Below are positions 42,989 to 53,500 of a stretch of 64,000 nucleotides of DNA, one piece after another. The notes under the pieces were generated by a model. It worked only from the letters and a program-made list of their open reading frames with translations, did no database searches and was not told where the DNA came from. The position numbers were made by a program, and so were the translations under genes. This stretch comes from Pseudomonas californiensis (lineage in GTDB: Bacteria > Pseudomonadota > Gammaproteobacteria > Pseudomonadales > Pseudomonadaceae), in contig NZ_JAGTPK010000022.1 of assembly GCF_021147775.1 (NCBI RefSeq), forward strand, positions 18,746 to 82,745. Direction: 5' to 3'. The stretch's first letter is position 1, and each line of letters begins with the position of its first letter.

Positions 42989-43057
42989 CTGCCAATGAGC
43001 ACGCAAGGCACTTGGGGTGACTTCGGTCGCCTTTTTTTGTTCAGTTCAGTATTCGAT

Positions 43058-44614
43058 TCAAGTCTTTGCGCCTGCGTTGGCCAGGTCATAGGTCTTGGCT
43101 TCTGTCGCTGTTTTCACGTCACGGTGGTAGGGAGGCGTCCAGCTGGTCGTCGGCGATTTCTGGATAAAGCTGACGTTGCTGCCGATGTCTTTGAAATGCG
43201 CATCGCCATAGTCATCCAGCACGCCGCTGTTGCTGGGCTTGTTGGCTACATCAACGCCTTTTTCGAAATAGTTGGCCTGCGACAGGATGGTCGCATCGCC
43301 TGTTGCGGTGAAGCCAAGGTGGAAGTTGTCGATCAGGTTGTTGTAGACATCGAAATTGCCATGACGCATCAGCCCTGGCGCCCTGGCGCCCTGACGTCAA
43401 GGTTGTTGAATGAATTGTTGGCAATGGTCATCCTCGGGAACCCTTTGTAAGCAGCCTTGGCGGCGGCAGAATCGTCCGGTTGGCCGAGGATCACGCCATA
43501 TTCGTTGTTCTGGAATTTCGAGTTGGTCAGGCTGACATTGTCGGCGGTGCCCCCGACGTAGAGCAGCTTATCCAGCCCTTTTGGATTCTGGTCCTTGGTG
43601 CCGGTGAAGGTACTGTGGTCTATCCAGTAGCGCTGGCCGCTGCTGATGAACATCTGCATGTCACCGTTTGCCCGGTTGCGGCTGTCATGGGTGAAGTTCA
43701 GGTTCTGAAAGATGTCGTTGCTTGCGGTCTTGTCGCTGGCCAGATAAATATTGTGCAAGCCATTGCCCGACTCGGTCCCGACCAGGGTTTTGTTGGCCCC
43801 GAATTTCATCGTCACCTTGCTGTCGGCAGACAGATCAGCGCCCGGGCGAATCGTCCGGGCCTTGTCACCCTCCAGACTTTTCTGAAGCTCATCCACAGTG
43901 TGCACGGTGACCACTTCGCCGCCGTTGCCGCCGGTGGTGTTTGCTGATTTGGCGAAGCCGACCATGTCAGTCATGTCCGCGCCCGGGCTTGTGCCGGGAC
44001 CGCTTGTGGGTTTCGCGACTTTGGGCTGCGTCGCCGGTGGGGTTACTGGTTCTTTGACTGCTGATGTATGGAGTGCGGTCGTTGGTTCGGACGTCGGAGG
44101 CTGTTTGGCTACCTTGTCAGGTGCGGCGTCAGATGTGTTTCTTTGCACCGTCACAGGCTTGTTTGAAGCAGGTTCGCTCTGCACCACAAACGGTTTTTCC
44201 GCTTGTGGCTTTGCGGTGGCAGACGTTGATGAATGCGAAGTTGTCGTCGGTCTGGACGCTGACGGAGGGGACGACGAGTTTTCTACCGGGTTTTGGTTCG
44301 AGGGCGGGTTTGCAGTGCCTTGTTGACTACCTTTCAGCAAGGCAAAAAACTCCTGCAGAATGGTACGAATCGCCTGGACCAGTTTGTTCAGGATCATCAT
44401 GCCGTCGTCGCCCTGAGGGCTGGCCGCTGACGTGTTCGTATCAGGATGCTGCACGCCAGCACGCAAATGGCCCAACTGCTGTGGCGAGCTGAAGTCGATT
44501 GCGTTGCTTTGATGATTCGCCTTGATCGTGCTGGGCTGATGAGCCGCAGATGCCGAATCATTGCTCGGCAGGGACGCTCCAGACATGGGAGTAGTTTCTG
44601 TTGATCGTATTCAT
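43058..44614 (-). pseudogene. hopAK1: hopAK1-like harpin/pectate lyase effector gene, frameshifted
   Basis: The intact family is a type III-secreted harpin with an N-terminal Ser/Gln-rich part, a Pro/Thr/Lys linker and a C-terminal pectate lyase domain. Here 44586-43369 encodes the N-part (LNKLVQAIRTILQEFFALLK) and most of the lyase (GTESGNGLHNIYL, QRYWIDHSTFTG), then stops at 43369. The last 103 residues (RHGNFDVYNNLIDNFHLG) continue in another frame to 43058. Removing one 8-bp unit of a tandem repeat at 43373-43396 rejoins them as DVRAPGLMRHGNFDVYNN, the catalytic Arg segment. The best ribosome site (GGGGA) belongs to an ATG at 44614 in a third arrangement (NTINRNYSHVWSVPAEQ, then stop), suggesting a second frame error near the start. 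An hrp box lies 64 bases upstream. Confidence 0.8.
43373..43396. repeat. 8-bp tandem repeat causing a frameshift
   Basis: Two exact CCCTGGCG units are followed by CCCTGACG. With one unit fewer the hopAK1-like reading frame is continuous. Confidence 0.9.
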
Positions 44615-44677
44615 GGTGATTTCCCCGCCTGCGGGAATGGACTTGTCGTGATCCGGGACAGAATGCTGCTTGTCTCT

Positions 44678-44705
44678 TGAGTGGCAGGCGTGAGGGAACA
44701 GTTCC
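44678..44705 (-). promoter_or_regulatory. HrpL-dependent promoter (hrp box)
   Basis: On the minus strand GGAACT (44705-44700), 15 bases, then CCACTCA (44684-44678). This fits the P. syringae hrp box GGAACC-N15/16-CCACNNA with one change in the first half. It faces the hopAK1-like gene. Confidence 0.75.
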
Positions 44706-44878
44706 AGAACGCGCATGTTCATGGTGAAAAGCGCGGCCCGTAAGGCAGACGAGGCGTAGTTACGAGGGTTGACGAAACTGCGCACGGCATTTTCGTCACT
44801 TGTACCCTGGCGACGGGAAGGTCGCCAGGCAGAGCCGGTCCTGAACATACGCGTCAGGGATGCGCATGCCGATGTGTA

Positions 44879-45352
44879 TCAGGTGCCGAAAGTGATTTCG
44901 GGCAACACGGTCAGGTCGACGGTCTGTTGTTTGCGAGGAGCGAGAATCTCCGCTTCGCCGTCCACTACCAATTCATCATTTTGATTGAACACGCGGGTCG
45001 CTATACGCACGCGGAACTTGGGCAGCTTTTCGAGAATTTCCAGCCGTACGGTCAGGGTATCGCCCAGTTTCACAGGCTTCTGGAACGTCATTTGCTGACC
45101 AATATAAATGGTGCCCGGCCCAGGCAGCTCGCAGGCGACCGCAGCGCTGATCAATGCGCCGCTGAACATCCCGTGTGCGATACGCTCCTTGAACATGGTT
45201 CTGGCGGCATATTCAGCGTCCAGGTGGACCGGGTTGTGGTCTCCGGACATGGCTGCAAACAGCTGAATATCACGCTCGTGTACCGTTTTGCTGTAGCTGG
45301 CGGTCTGACCGACTTCAAGGGCTTCGTACGGCGTGTTGGTGACTTGGGTCAT
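44879..45352 (-). CDS. phaJ4: R-specific enoyl-CoA hydratase PhaJ4 (MaoC family)
   Basis: A 157-residue hot-dog-fold hydratase that turns trans-2-enoyl-CoA into (R)-3-hydroxyacyl-CoA, linking beta-oxidation to polyhydroxyalkanoate synthesis. The catalytic pair is Asp38 and His43 in MSGDHNPVHLD, followed by RIAHGMFSGALISAAVACEL. The length and the neighbourhood (lysophospholipase-like gene, fadD2, fadD1) fit the Pseudomonas phaJ4 locus. It lies 39 bases after the hydrolase gene and is likely cotranscribed with it. Confidence 0.88.
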   Translation of the reverse strand: MTQVTNTPYEALEVGQTASYSKTVHERDIQLFAAMSGDHNPVHLDAEYAARTMFKERIAHGMFSGALISAAVACELPGPGTIYIGQQMTFQKPVKLGDTLTVRLEILEKLPKFRVRIATRVFNQNDELVVDGEAEILAPRKQQTVDLTVLPEITFGT

Positions 45353-45391
45353 GTGGCGGTCCTGACAATAAAAGAAGTGAAACGGGGCGAA

Positions 45392-46336
45392 TCATTCAGC
45401 CCGGCGTGGTCGCGGCTGGTCGAGAGCGTGTTGCAGCCAGTCGAGCAGGTCGCGGATAACCTCATCGCGGTTGATCTCGTTCAACAGTTCGTGCCGCGCC
45501 TGCGGGTAGACATTAAGTTGTAACACTTGATGACCAGATTCAGCCAACGCATCGGCAAGATCTTTCAGACGCTTGCCAGCGCTCACCGGATCACATTCGC
45601 CGCCAATAATAAGCAACGGAAGGCTGGAATCGATCTGCGACAGGTTCGACCGCTTGCTGATTTTTTGCAGCCCCCCGAGCAGATCCAGCCAGAACTGGTT
45701 GGTGCAGCGAAAGCCGCACAAAGGATCACGAATGTAGTTGTCCACTTCCTGTGGATCGCGGCTGAGCCAGTCAAAGGCGGTGCGCGTGGGTTTGAATGCC
45801 TTGTTGAACGAGCCGAACGACAGCCAGTCGATCAGTGCGCTGCGACCTTCACGGCCCTGGCGCAGCCGCTCGAAACGGGCGATCAGGCTGGCACTGCGAT
45901 AAAGCGCCACTGGCTGGAAGTTCGAGCCGCTGAGAACCGCGCCTTGCAAGCTGGCGCCGTGGTGCATCAGGTATGCCTGAGCGATGTAGCTGCCCATGCT
46001 GTGTCCGAACAAAAACAGCGCCGCGTCCGGATGACGCATGGCAATGGACTGGCCAAGCACAGCCAGGTCATCAACGACCTTGTTCCAGCCGTCCTGCCGG
46101 GCAAAATGGCCGAGCCTGCCCTGGGCTGCGGTCTTGCCGTGCCCGCGCTGGTCGTGTGCATACACGGCGATACCTGCCGCGCTCAACGCCTCGCCGAGCC
46201 TTGCGTAGCGGCCGCTGTGCTCGGCCATGCCATGAGCCACCATGACCACGGCGCGCGGAGCAACGTCCGGTAGCCAGGCATTCACATACAAACGGCAGTG
46301 GTCGTGAGTGTCTAGCCAGAAGGCTTCGTGGTTCAT
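45392..46336 (-). CDS. Alpha/beta hydrolase, lysophospholipase/monoacylglycerol lipase-like
   Basis: A 314-residue serine hydrolase. The oxyanion region is VMVAHGMAEHSGRYARLGEA, the nucleophile elbow is FGHSMGSYIAQ (Ser), the acid is in IIGGECDPVSAGKRL and the His in YPQARHELLNEINRDE, the typical monoglyceride lipase arrangement. It probably frees fatty acids from lysolipids or monoacylglycerols that the adjacent FadD enzymes then activate. The start at 46336 gives the normal length; the frame stays open further upstream to 47509 only as a shadow of fadD2. Confidence 0.85.
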   Translation of the reverse strand: MNHEAFWLDTHDHCRLYVNAWLPDVAPRAVVMVAHGMAEHSGRYARLGEALSAAGIAVYAHDQRGHGKTAAQGRLGHFARQDGWNKVVDDLAVLGQSIAMRHPDAALFLFGHSMGSYIAQAYLMHHGASLQGAVLSGSNFQPVALYRSASLIARFERLRQGREGRSALIDWLSFGSFNKAFKPTRTAFDWLSRDPQEVDNYIRDPLCGFRCTNQFWLDLLGGLQKISKRSNLSQIDSSLPLLIIGGECDPVSAGKRLKDLADALAESGHQVLQLNVYPQARHELLNEINRDEVIRDLLDWLQHALDQPRPRRAE

Positions 46337-46543
46337 GGCGATGTCCCGATCTGAAGCGGTTGCCCGGAGAGTATTTCCATCAGTGTATAGCGCAGCGCTG
46401 ATTGCAGCCTGAAGGGCGGCGAGATTCACAGCACTGATGACGCTGTGCCGATTATTTGCCTTCCTCGCTTTAACTGCTACCGTCGGGCAAGACCCGACCT
46501 TTGAGCAGCGGGCCAGGCATATGCAGGGAAGAGGATAAAAACA

Positions 46544-48226
46544 ATGCAAGCTGAATTCTGGAATGACAAACGCCCTGCCGGGGTCACCTCCGAGGTAGAC
46601 CTGCACATTTACGGCTCGGTCATCGAGGTGTTCGAGCGCTGCTGCAAGAAATTTGCGGACCGGCCTGCCTTCAGCAATCTGGGCGTGACACTGACTTATG
46701 CCGAGCTGGAGCGCCATTCGGCTGCGTTTGCCGGTTACCTTCAGCAACACACTAGTCTGATGCCGGGTGATCGCATTGCAGTGCAGATGCCCAACCTGTT
46801 GCAGTACCCGATCGCTGTGTTCGGCGCGATGCGTGCCGGTTTGATAGTGGTCAACACCAATCCGTTGTACACCGCCCGTGAAATGCGTCACCAGTTCAAG
46901 GATTCCGGGGTCAAGGCTCTGGTCTACCTGAACATGTTCGGCAAGCTGGTACAGGAGGTGCTGCCAGATACGGAGATCGAGCACCTGATCGAAGTGAAGA
47001 TGGGCGACATGCAATCGGCGGCCAAAGGCTGGCTGATCAACACCGTGGTCGACAAGGTCAAGAAGATGGTACCCGCCTACCATCTGCCACAAGCGATCCG
47101 CTTCAAGCAGATATTGCGTCACGTCGGTCGGCCGACTCCCGTGTCGCAACGGCTGGACGATGTAGCGGTGCTGCAATATACCGGCGGCACGACGGGGCTG
47201 GCGAAAGGCGCAATGCTGACCCACGGCAATCTCGTCGCCAACATGCTGCAAGTCTACGCTTGCATGCGTCAGGAGCGCGCTGGAGGCGGTCTGTGTTTTG
47301 AAGAGGGCAAGGAGGTGATGATCGCGCCTCTGCCGCTTTATCATATCTATGCATTCACAGCGAACTGCATGTGCATGTTGATCAGCGGTAACCACAATAT
47401 TCTGATCACCAACCCGCGCGACATAAGCGGTTTTATCAAGGAACTGGGGAAGTGGAAGTTCACTGCCATGATCGGGCTCAACACCCTGTTCGTGGCGCTC
47501 ATGAACCACCCGGAGTTCAAGAATCTTGACTTCTCTGCGCTCAAAAGCACCAATTCGGGTGGCACTGCACTGGTCAAGGCCACTGCCGAGCGCTGGGCGC
47601 AGATCACCGGTTGCACAATCGTCGAGGGCTACGGCCTTACCGAAACCTCACCGGTCGCCAGCGCCAACCCGTATGGCAACCTGGCGCGGTTGGGTACAGT
47701 CGGTATCCCGGTGCCGGGTACTGGCATGAAGGTCATTAATGATGACGGCGTCGAGCAGCCTTTCGGCGAGCGTGGCGAGTTGTGCATCAAAGGGCCGCAA
47801 GTGATGAAAGGCTACTGGAACCGCCCTGACGCCACGGCCGAAGCACTGGACGCAGAGGGCTGGTTCAAGACAGGTGACATTGCAGTGATCGGCGCCGACG
47901 GCTTCGTCAGCATTGTGGATCGCAAGAAAGACCTGATCATCGTTTCCGGCTTCAATGTCTATCCCAACGAGATCGAAGACGTCGTGATGTCCCACCCGAA
48001 AGTGGCCAGCTGCGCCTGTATCGGCGTGCCGGACGAGCGTTCTGGCGAGGCGGTGAAGCTGTTTGTCGTCGCCCGGGAGCCGGGGGTTACGGTCGAGGAA
48101 CTCAAGGCGTTCTGCAAAGAGAACTTTACCGCCTACAAGGTTCCTCGACACATTGTGCTGCGTGAGTCGCTGCCCATGACGCCAGTCGGCAAGATTCTTC
48201 GCAGGGAGCTAAGGGACATCGCCTGA
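46544..48226 (+). CDS. fadD2: Long-chain fatty acid-CoA ligase FadD2
   Basis: A 560-residue AMP-forming acyl-CoA synthetase. The P-loop is YTGGTTGLAKGAMLTH near residue 212, the adenylate motif is GYGLTETSP near residue 361, and the hinge and FACS signature are GWFKTGDIAVIGADGFVSIV and DRKKDLIIVSGFNVYPNEIE. The catalytic Lys is in PVGKILRRELRDIA. It is paired with fadD1 downstream as in other pseudomonads, where the two differ in chain-length preference. It diverges from the hydrolase gene. Confidence 0.92.
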   Translation: MQAEFWNDKRPAGVTSEVDLHIYGSVIEVFERCCKKFADRPAFSNLGVTLTYAELERHSAAFAGYLQQHTSLMPGDRIAVQMPNLLQYPIAVFGAMRAGLIVVNTNPLYTAREMRHQFKDSGVKALVYLNMFGKLVQEVLPDTEIEHLIEVKMGDMQSAAKGWLINTVVDKVKKMVPAYHLPQAIRFKQILRHVGRPTPVSQRLDDVAVLQYTGGTTGLAKGAMLTHGNLVANMLQVYACMRQERAGGGLCFEEGKEVMIAPLPLYHIYAFTANCMCMLISGNHNILITNPRDISGFIKELGKWKFTAMIGLNTLFVALMNHPEFKNLDFSALKSTNSGGTALVKATAERWAQITGCTIVEGYGLTETSPVASANPYGNLARLGTVGIPVPGTGMKVINDDGVEQPFGERGELCIKGPQVMKGYWNRPDATAEALDAEGWFKTGDIAVIGADGFVSIVDRKKDLIIVSGFNVYPNEIEDVVMSHPKVASCACIGVPDERSGEAVKLFVVAREPGVTVEELKAFCKENFTAYKVPRHIVLRESLPMTPVGKILRRELRDIA

Positions 48227-48582
48227 TCGTAGGAAATGTCCTGTTTGATATCTGTTTGGCGACTTGCAGGCCCCTGCAAGTCGCGCCGGTCAGTGGGGGA
48301 AAGTGCCAGGCGACTTCGATAAGCCTTCTGTCCCGGTGCTTTCAGCGAGTCCGGGCGTCGACGTTCTATGAAGTCGTTCGTGACCGGATCATGCCTGCTG
48401 GTCATTTAAGTGACCGGATAGCCCATCTTTGCCCCTAGTCGGCCATTGGCAAAGCTGCTAATCTCGGCCCGCTTTTTGACCAGTCATGAAGCGAAAAAGC
48501 GTCTACTGCATAATTCCAAAACACAAGAAAATCATCGCCTACAGCGATGTGAAGAATTCGCTATCGCTATGGAGCCGGCTGA
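48227..48582. other. 356-bp gap between fadD2 and fadD1
   Basis: It holds a perfect 12-bp hairpin at 48259-48284 (GCGACTTGCAGG-CC-CCTGCAAGTCGC), 33 bases after the fadD2 stop, which may end or stabilise that transcript. The rest presumably carries the fadD1 promoter. No PsrA-like G/CAAAC-GTTTG/C site was seen and no gene. Confidence 0.5.
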
Positions 48583-50274
48583 ATGATTGAAAACTTCTGG
48601 AAGGATAAATACCCGTCCGGTATTCCAACGGATATCAATCCTGATGAGTATCCCAACGTCCAGGCGGTCCTGAAACAGTCCTGCCAGCGTTTCGCCGACA
48701 AACCTGCCTTTTCCAATTTGGGCAAGACCCTCACTTACGGTGAGCTGTATGAGCTGTCCGGCGCGTTTGCCGCCTGGATCCAGCAGCACACCGATCTGCA
48801 ACCGGGCGACCGCATCGCCGTGCAGTTGCCTAACGTGTTGCAGTACCCGGTCGCTGTGTTCGGAGCCATCCGTGCCGGCTTGATCGTGGTCAACACCAAC
48901 CCGCTGTACACCGCGCGGGAAATGGAACACCAATTCAATGACTCCGGCGCCAAGGCGCTGGTGTGCCTGGCGAACATGGCGCATCTGGCCGAGAAGGTCG
49001 TGCCCAAGACCCAGGTCAAGCATGTCATCGTCACAGAAGTGGGCGACATGCTGCCGCCACTCAAGCGGCTGCTGATCAACAGTGTTATCAAGTACGTGAA
49101 AAAGATGGTCCCGGCCTATCACTTGCCGAAGGCGACCCGATTCAACGACGTGATCAGCAAAGGCCGCGGCCAGGCTGTTGCCGACGTGTCGCCCCACAGC
49201 GGCGATGTGGCGGTGCTTCAGTACACCGGCGGTACCACCGGCGTGGCCAAGGGCGCGATGCTGACGCACCGCAATCTGATTGCCAACATGCTGCAATGCA
49301 AGGCGCTGATGGCATCCAACCTCAATGAAGGTTGTGAAATTCTCATCACGCCTTTGCCGCTTTATCACATCTATGCGTTCACCTTTCACTGCATGGCCAT
49401 GATGCTGATCGGCAACCATAACGTTCTGATCAGCAACCCGCGTGATCTGCCGGCAATGGTCAAGGAACTGTCGAAGTGGAAGTTCAACGGTTTCGTTGGC
49501 CTCAACACGCTGTTCGTTGCGCTGTGCAATAATGAAAGCTTCCGCAATCTTGATTTCTCTGCCCTCAAGGTCACGCTGTCAGGCGGCATGGCGTTGCAGC
49601 AAACGGCTGCCGAACGCTGGAAACAGGTCACCGGTTGTGAGATCTGCGAAGGTTACGGCATGACCGAAACCAGCCCTGTGGCGACGGTCAACCCGGCCCA
49701 GAAAATCCAGATGGGCACCATCGGTATTCCTGTGCCCTCGACCTTGTGCAAAGTCATCGACGATGCTGGCAACGAACTGGCATTCGGCGAAGTCGGCGAG
49801 TTGTGCATCAAGGGGCCGCAGGTCATGAAAGGCTACTGGCAGCGCCAGGATGCCACCGACGAGATACTCGATGCCGATGGCTGGCTGAAGACTGGTGACA
49901 TTGCGATCATTCAGCCCGACGGCTATATGCGTATCGTCGATCGCAAGAAAGACATGATTCTGATCTCAGGTTTCAATGTATACCCCAACGAACTCGAAGA
50001 CGTCCTGGCGACCCTGCCGGGCGTGCTGCAGTGCGCTGCCATCGGCATACCAGACGAAAAGTCGGGCGAAGCAATCAAGGTTTTCGTGGTGGCCAAACCC
50101 GGCGTCACGTTGACCAAGGATCAAGTCATGGACCACATGCGCGCCAACCTGACAGGCTACAAGGTCCCGCGCAGCGTCGAGTTCCGCGAGACCTTGCCGA
50201 CCACCAACGTCGGCAAGATCCTGCGCCGTGAATTGCGTGACGAAGAGCTGAAAAAACTGGGTGTGAAGAAGTGA
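48583..50274 (+). CDS. fadD1: Long-chain fatty acid-CoA ligase FadD1
   Basis: A 563-residue acyl-CoA synthetase closely related to the preceding one. Motifs are YTGGTTGVAKGAMLTH near residue 214, EGYGMTETSPVATVNP near residue 355, DGWLKTGDIAIIQPDGYMRI and DRKKDMILISGFNVYPNELE, with the catalytic Lys in TNVGKILRRELRDEEL. It activates exogenous fatty acids for beta-oxidation at the inner membrane. The two fadD genes look like an old tandem duplication. The 356-bp gap suggests its own promoter. Confidence 0.93.
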   Translation: MIENFWKDKYPSGIPTDINPDEYPNVQAVLKQSCQRFADKPAFSNLGKTLTYGELYELSGAFAAWIQQHTDLQPGDRIAVQLPNVLQYPVAVFGAIRAGLIVVNTNPLYTAREMEHQFNDSGAKALVCLANMAHLAEKVVPKTQVKHVIVTEVGDMLPPLKRLLINSVIKYVKKMVPAYHLPKATRFNDVISKGRGQAVADVSPHSGDVAVLQYTGGTTGVAKGAMLTHRNLIANMLQCKALMASNLNEGCEILITPLPLYHIYAFTFHCMAMMLIGNHNVLISNPRDLPAMVKELSKWKFNGFVGLNTLFVALCNNESFRNLDFSALKVTLSGGMALQQTAAERWKQVTGCEICEGYGMTETSPVATVNPAQKIQMGTIGIPVPSTLCKVIDDAGNELAFGEVGELCIKGPQVMKGYWQRQDATDEILDADGWLKTGDIAIIQPDGYMRIVDRKKDMILISGFNVYPNELEDVLATLPGVLQCAAIGIPDEKSGEAIKVFVVAKPGVTLTKDQVMDHMRANLTGYKVPRSVEFRETLPTTNVGKILRRELRDEELKKLGVKK

Positions 50275-50321
50275 TCCGGTACATCTTCTAGAACTCTGGC
50301 GCCAGTCAGCTTCACGAGCAT

Positions 50322-50395
50322 ACGGGACGCCGCCCGGCTCACTTCCCCTTCAAGGTGCGGGAGTCAGCCGGGCGGCGTTCTGTTTTCTGACGAAG
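50322..50395. repeat. Inverted pair of REP-like elements (REPIN-like)
   Basis: An inverted copy (50322-50347, ACGGGACGCCGCCCGGCTCA) faces a direct copy (50360-50395, GGAGTCAGCCGGGCGGCGTT) 12 bases away, so the two can fold into one long hairpin. It lies between fadD1 and hrpA. Confidence 0.75.
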
Positions 50396-50531
50396 GGTTC
50401 ACTGAGCTCAATCGATCTTCGGCTTCTCAAACACCTCTTGAACTCACTCGTTCCATGAAGTCAGTCGTCCTGTCCTGAGCAATCTGCGACAATCCGCGCC
50501 TGCCATTTGAAATAAAGACTTTGCGCACCCG

Positions 50532-53500
50532 ATGACCGACGAATCGCCCTCTATCGACCAACTCCTGAAAAACCTCGACCAAGCGATGATAGGCGACCGC
50601 CATCGTCTGCGCCGTCAGTTGCATGAGCTGCGCAAAAAGCCGGATGAGGCGAAGCTTGCACAGTGGGTGACACGGGTTCAGGCGTCATGCGCGCAAGTGA
50701 CCGCGCGACGTGAGAGCGTGCCGTCGATTCGTTACGACGATAATTTGCCGATCGCCGCCAAGCGTGAGGAAATCAAAGAGGCGTTGCTCAAGCATCAGGT
50801 GCTGATCATCGCGGGCGAGACCGGCTCGGGCAAAACCACCCAGTTACCGAAAATCTGCCTGGAAATCGGACGCGGACAGCATGGCCTGATCGGTCATACC
50901 CAGCCTCGTCGGATTGCCGCACGCAGCGTGGCCAGCCGGGTTGCTGACGAACTGGCCACTCCGTTGGGCGCGCTGGTCGGTTATCAGGTGCGCTTTGAAG
51001 ACCAGAGCGACAGCAACACCCTCATCAAGCTGATGACCGACGGTATCCTGTTGGCGGAAACCCAGCACGACCGCTTCCTTGAGCGCTATGACACGATCAT
51101 CGTCGACGAGGCGCACGAACGCAGCCTGAACATCGACTTTCTGCTTGGCTACCTGAAAACGCTGTTGCCGCGTCGTCCAGACCTGAAAGTCATCATCACG
51201 TCGGCCACCATCGACCTGCAGCGCTTTTCCGAGCACTTCAACGATGCGCCCGTCATCGAGGTTTCGGGCCGCACGTTCCCGGTGGACACCTGGTACCGCC
51301 CGCTGACCAGCGAGCAGGATGAGGAGGGCAACAGCGTCGAGGACGACCTGACCGTTGACCAGGCGATTCTGGCGACGCTGGACGAGTTGGCGGCGTTCGA
51401 GCGCAGCGAGCGCAAGAGCCCTGGCGACGTGCTGGTGTTTCTGCCCGGCGAGCGCGAGATTCGTGACGCTGCGGAAGTCCTGCGCAAGGCGCAGCTCAAG
51501 CACACCGAAATTCTGCCGCTGTACGCGCGCCTTTCGCCTGCCGAACAGCAGCGCATCTTTCAGTCGCACCCTGGCCGGCGAGTGGTGCTGGCGACCAACG
51601 TGGCCGAAACGTCGCTGACCGTGCCAGGCATTCGTTATGTGATCGATACCGGTACAGCGCGCATCAGTCGTTACAGCTATCGCGCCAAGGTCCAGCGTCT
51701 GCCCATCGAAGCCGTTTCCCAGGCCAGCGCCAACCAGCGTAAAGGTCGCTGCGGCCGTGTCGAGCCGGGCCTGTGTGTTCGTCTGTACAGCGAAGAGGAT
51801 TTCAACGGTCGGCCTGAATTCACCGATCCCGAAATCCTGCGCACCAACCTGGCCGCCGTGATCTTGCAGATGCTGCATCTGCGCCTGGGCGAGATTACCG
51901 ATTTCCCGTTCATCGAGCCTCCGGATGGCAAGGCGATCAGTGACGGTTTCAACCTGTTGCAGGAGCTGTCGGCAGTCAATCGCGAAAATCAGCTGACGCC
52001 GCTGGGCCGCCAGTTGGCGCGCTTGCCGGTGGACCCGCGCATGGGGCGCATGTTGCTGGAAGCGGCCAAACAGGGCAGCCTGCAGGAAGTTCTGATTGTG
52101 GCCAGCGCCATGTCCGTACAGGACGTGCGCGAGCGTCCGCCAGAGCGCCAACAGGCCGCCGATCAGGCGCATGCACAGTGGAAGGACGCGGATTCGGACT
52201 TTGCCGGTCTGGTCAATCTGTGGCGGGGTTTCGAAGAGCAGCGTCAGGCATTGACCGCGAGCCCGTTGCGCAATTGGTGTCGACGCAACTTTCTGAATTA
52301 CCTGCGTTTGCGTGAATGGCGCGACTCTCATCGACAACTGAGCCTGATCTGTCGCGACCTGCAACTCACCGTCAACAAAGAGCCGGCCGATTATCCTAAA
52401 TTCCACAAGGCGATCCTGTCGGGCCTGTTGAGCCAGATCGGCCAGAAGGCTGACGAAGGCGATTACCTTGGCGCGCGCCAGCGGCGCTTCTGGATTCACC
52501 CGTCCTCCGGGCTGGGCAAGAAGCGTCCACAATGGTTGATGACCGCCGAACTGGTTGAAACCACCAAGCTTTACGCGCGGATGGTGGCCAAGATCGATTC
52601 CGACTGGATCGAACCATTGGCCGGGCACCTGATCAAGAAAAACCATTTCGAGCCGCACTGGGAGAAGAAGCGCGGCCAGGTCGTGGCATTCGAGCAGATC
52701 ACGCTGTTCGGCCTGATCGTGGTCGGTCGTCGACCGGTGCATTACGGTCCGATCGATCCGGCGGTTTCGCGCGAACTGTTCATCCGCGAAGGCCTGGTGC
52801 GCGGCGAGATTCTTTCGCGTGCCAAATGCCTGAGCGCCAATACGCGTCTGCTGGAACAACTCGACGAGCTGGAAGCCAAGGCGCGCCGGCGCGACATTCT
52901 GGCCGACGAGGACACGCTGTACAGTTTTTACGAAGCGCGAATCCCGGCGGAGATTCACCAGACCGCAACCTTCGACAGCTGGTACAAGACTGAAAGCCAG
53001 AAAAACCCGCAGCTGTTGATCATGCGCGAAGAGGACGTGCTGGCGCGTGAAGCCAGCGAAGTAACGGCCGCGTATTACCCGGACACCTTGCGCCTGGGCG
53101 ATCTGAGCCTATCGTTGACCTATCATTTCGAGCCCAACCACCCACGCGATGGTGTCACCTTGCGGGTGCCAGCGCCTTTGCTGCTGTCGTTGCCCGCTGA
53201 GCGCCTGGAGTGGCTGGTGCCGGGTTTGATCGAGAGCAAATGCATTGCGCTGGTTCGCAACTTGCCCAAGGCAGTGCGCAAGAACTTCGTGCCGGTGCCG
53301 GACTTCATCAAGGCTGCATTGCAGCGCATCACATTTGGCGAGGGCTCGTTACCCTTGGCGCTCGGGCGCGAACTGCTGCGCATGACCGGCGCGCGGGTGA
53401 GCGACGAAGCCTGGGCGGAAGCCGCTCAGCAGCTTGAAAGCCACTTGAAGATGAACCTCGAAATTGTCGACGGCAGCGGCAAGTTCCTCGGCGAAGGGCG

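Noticed and set aside
45392..47509. 705-codon extension of the alpha/beta hydrolase frame
   Set aside because: The upstream 390 codons lie opposite fadD2 and show no domain; the hydrolase itself begins at 46336.
50844..52958. 704-codon minus-strand frame opposite hrpA
   Set aside because: Antisense shadow of the helicase gene without ribosome site or domain.
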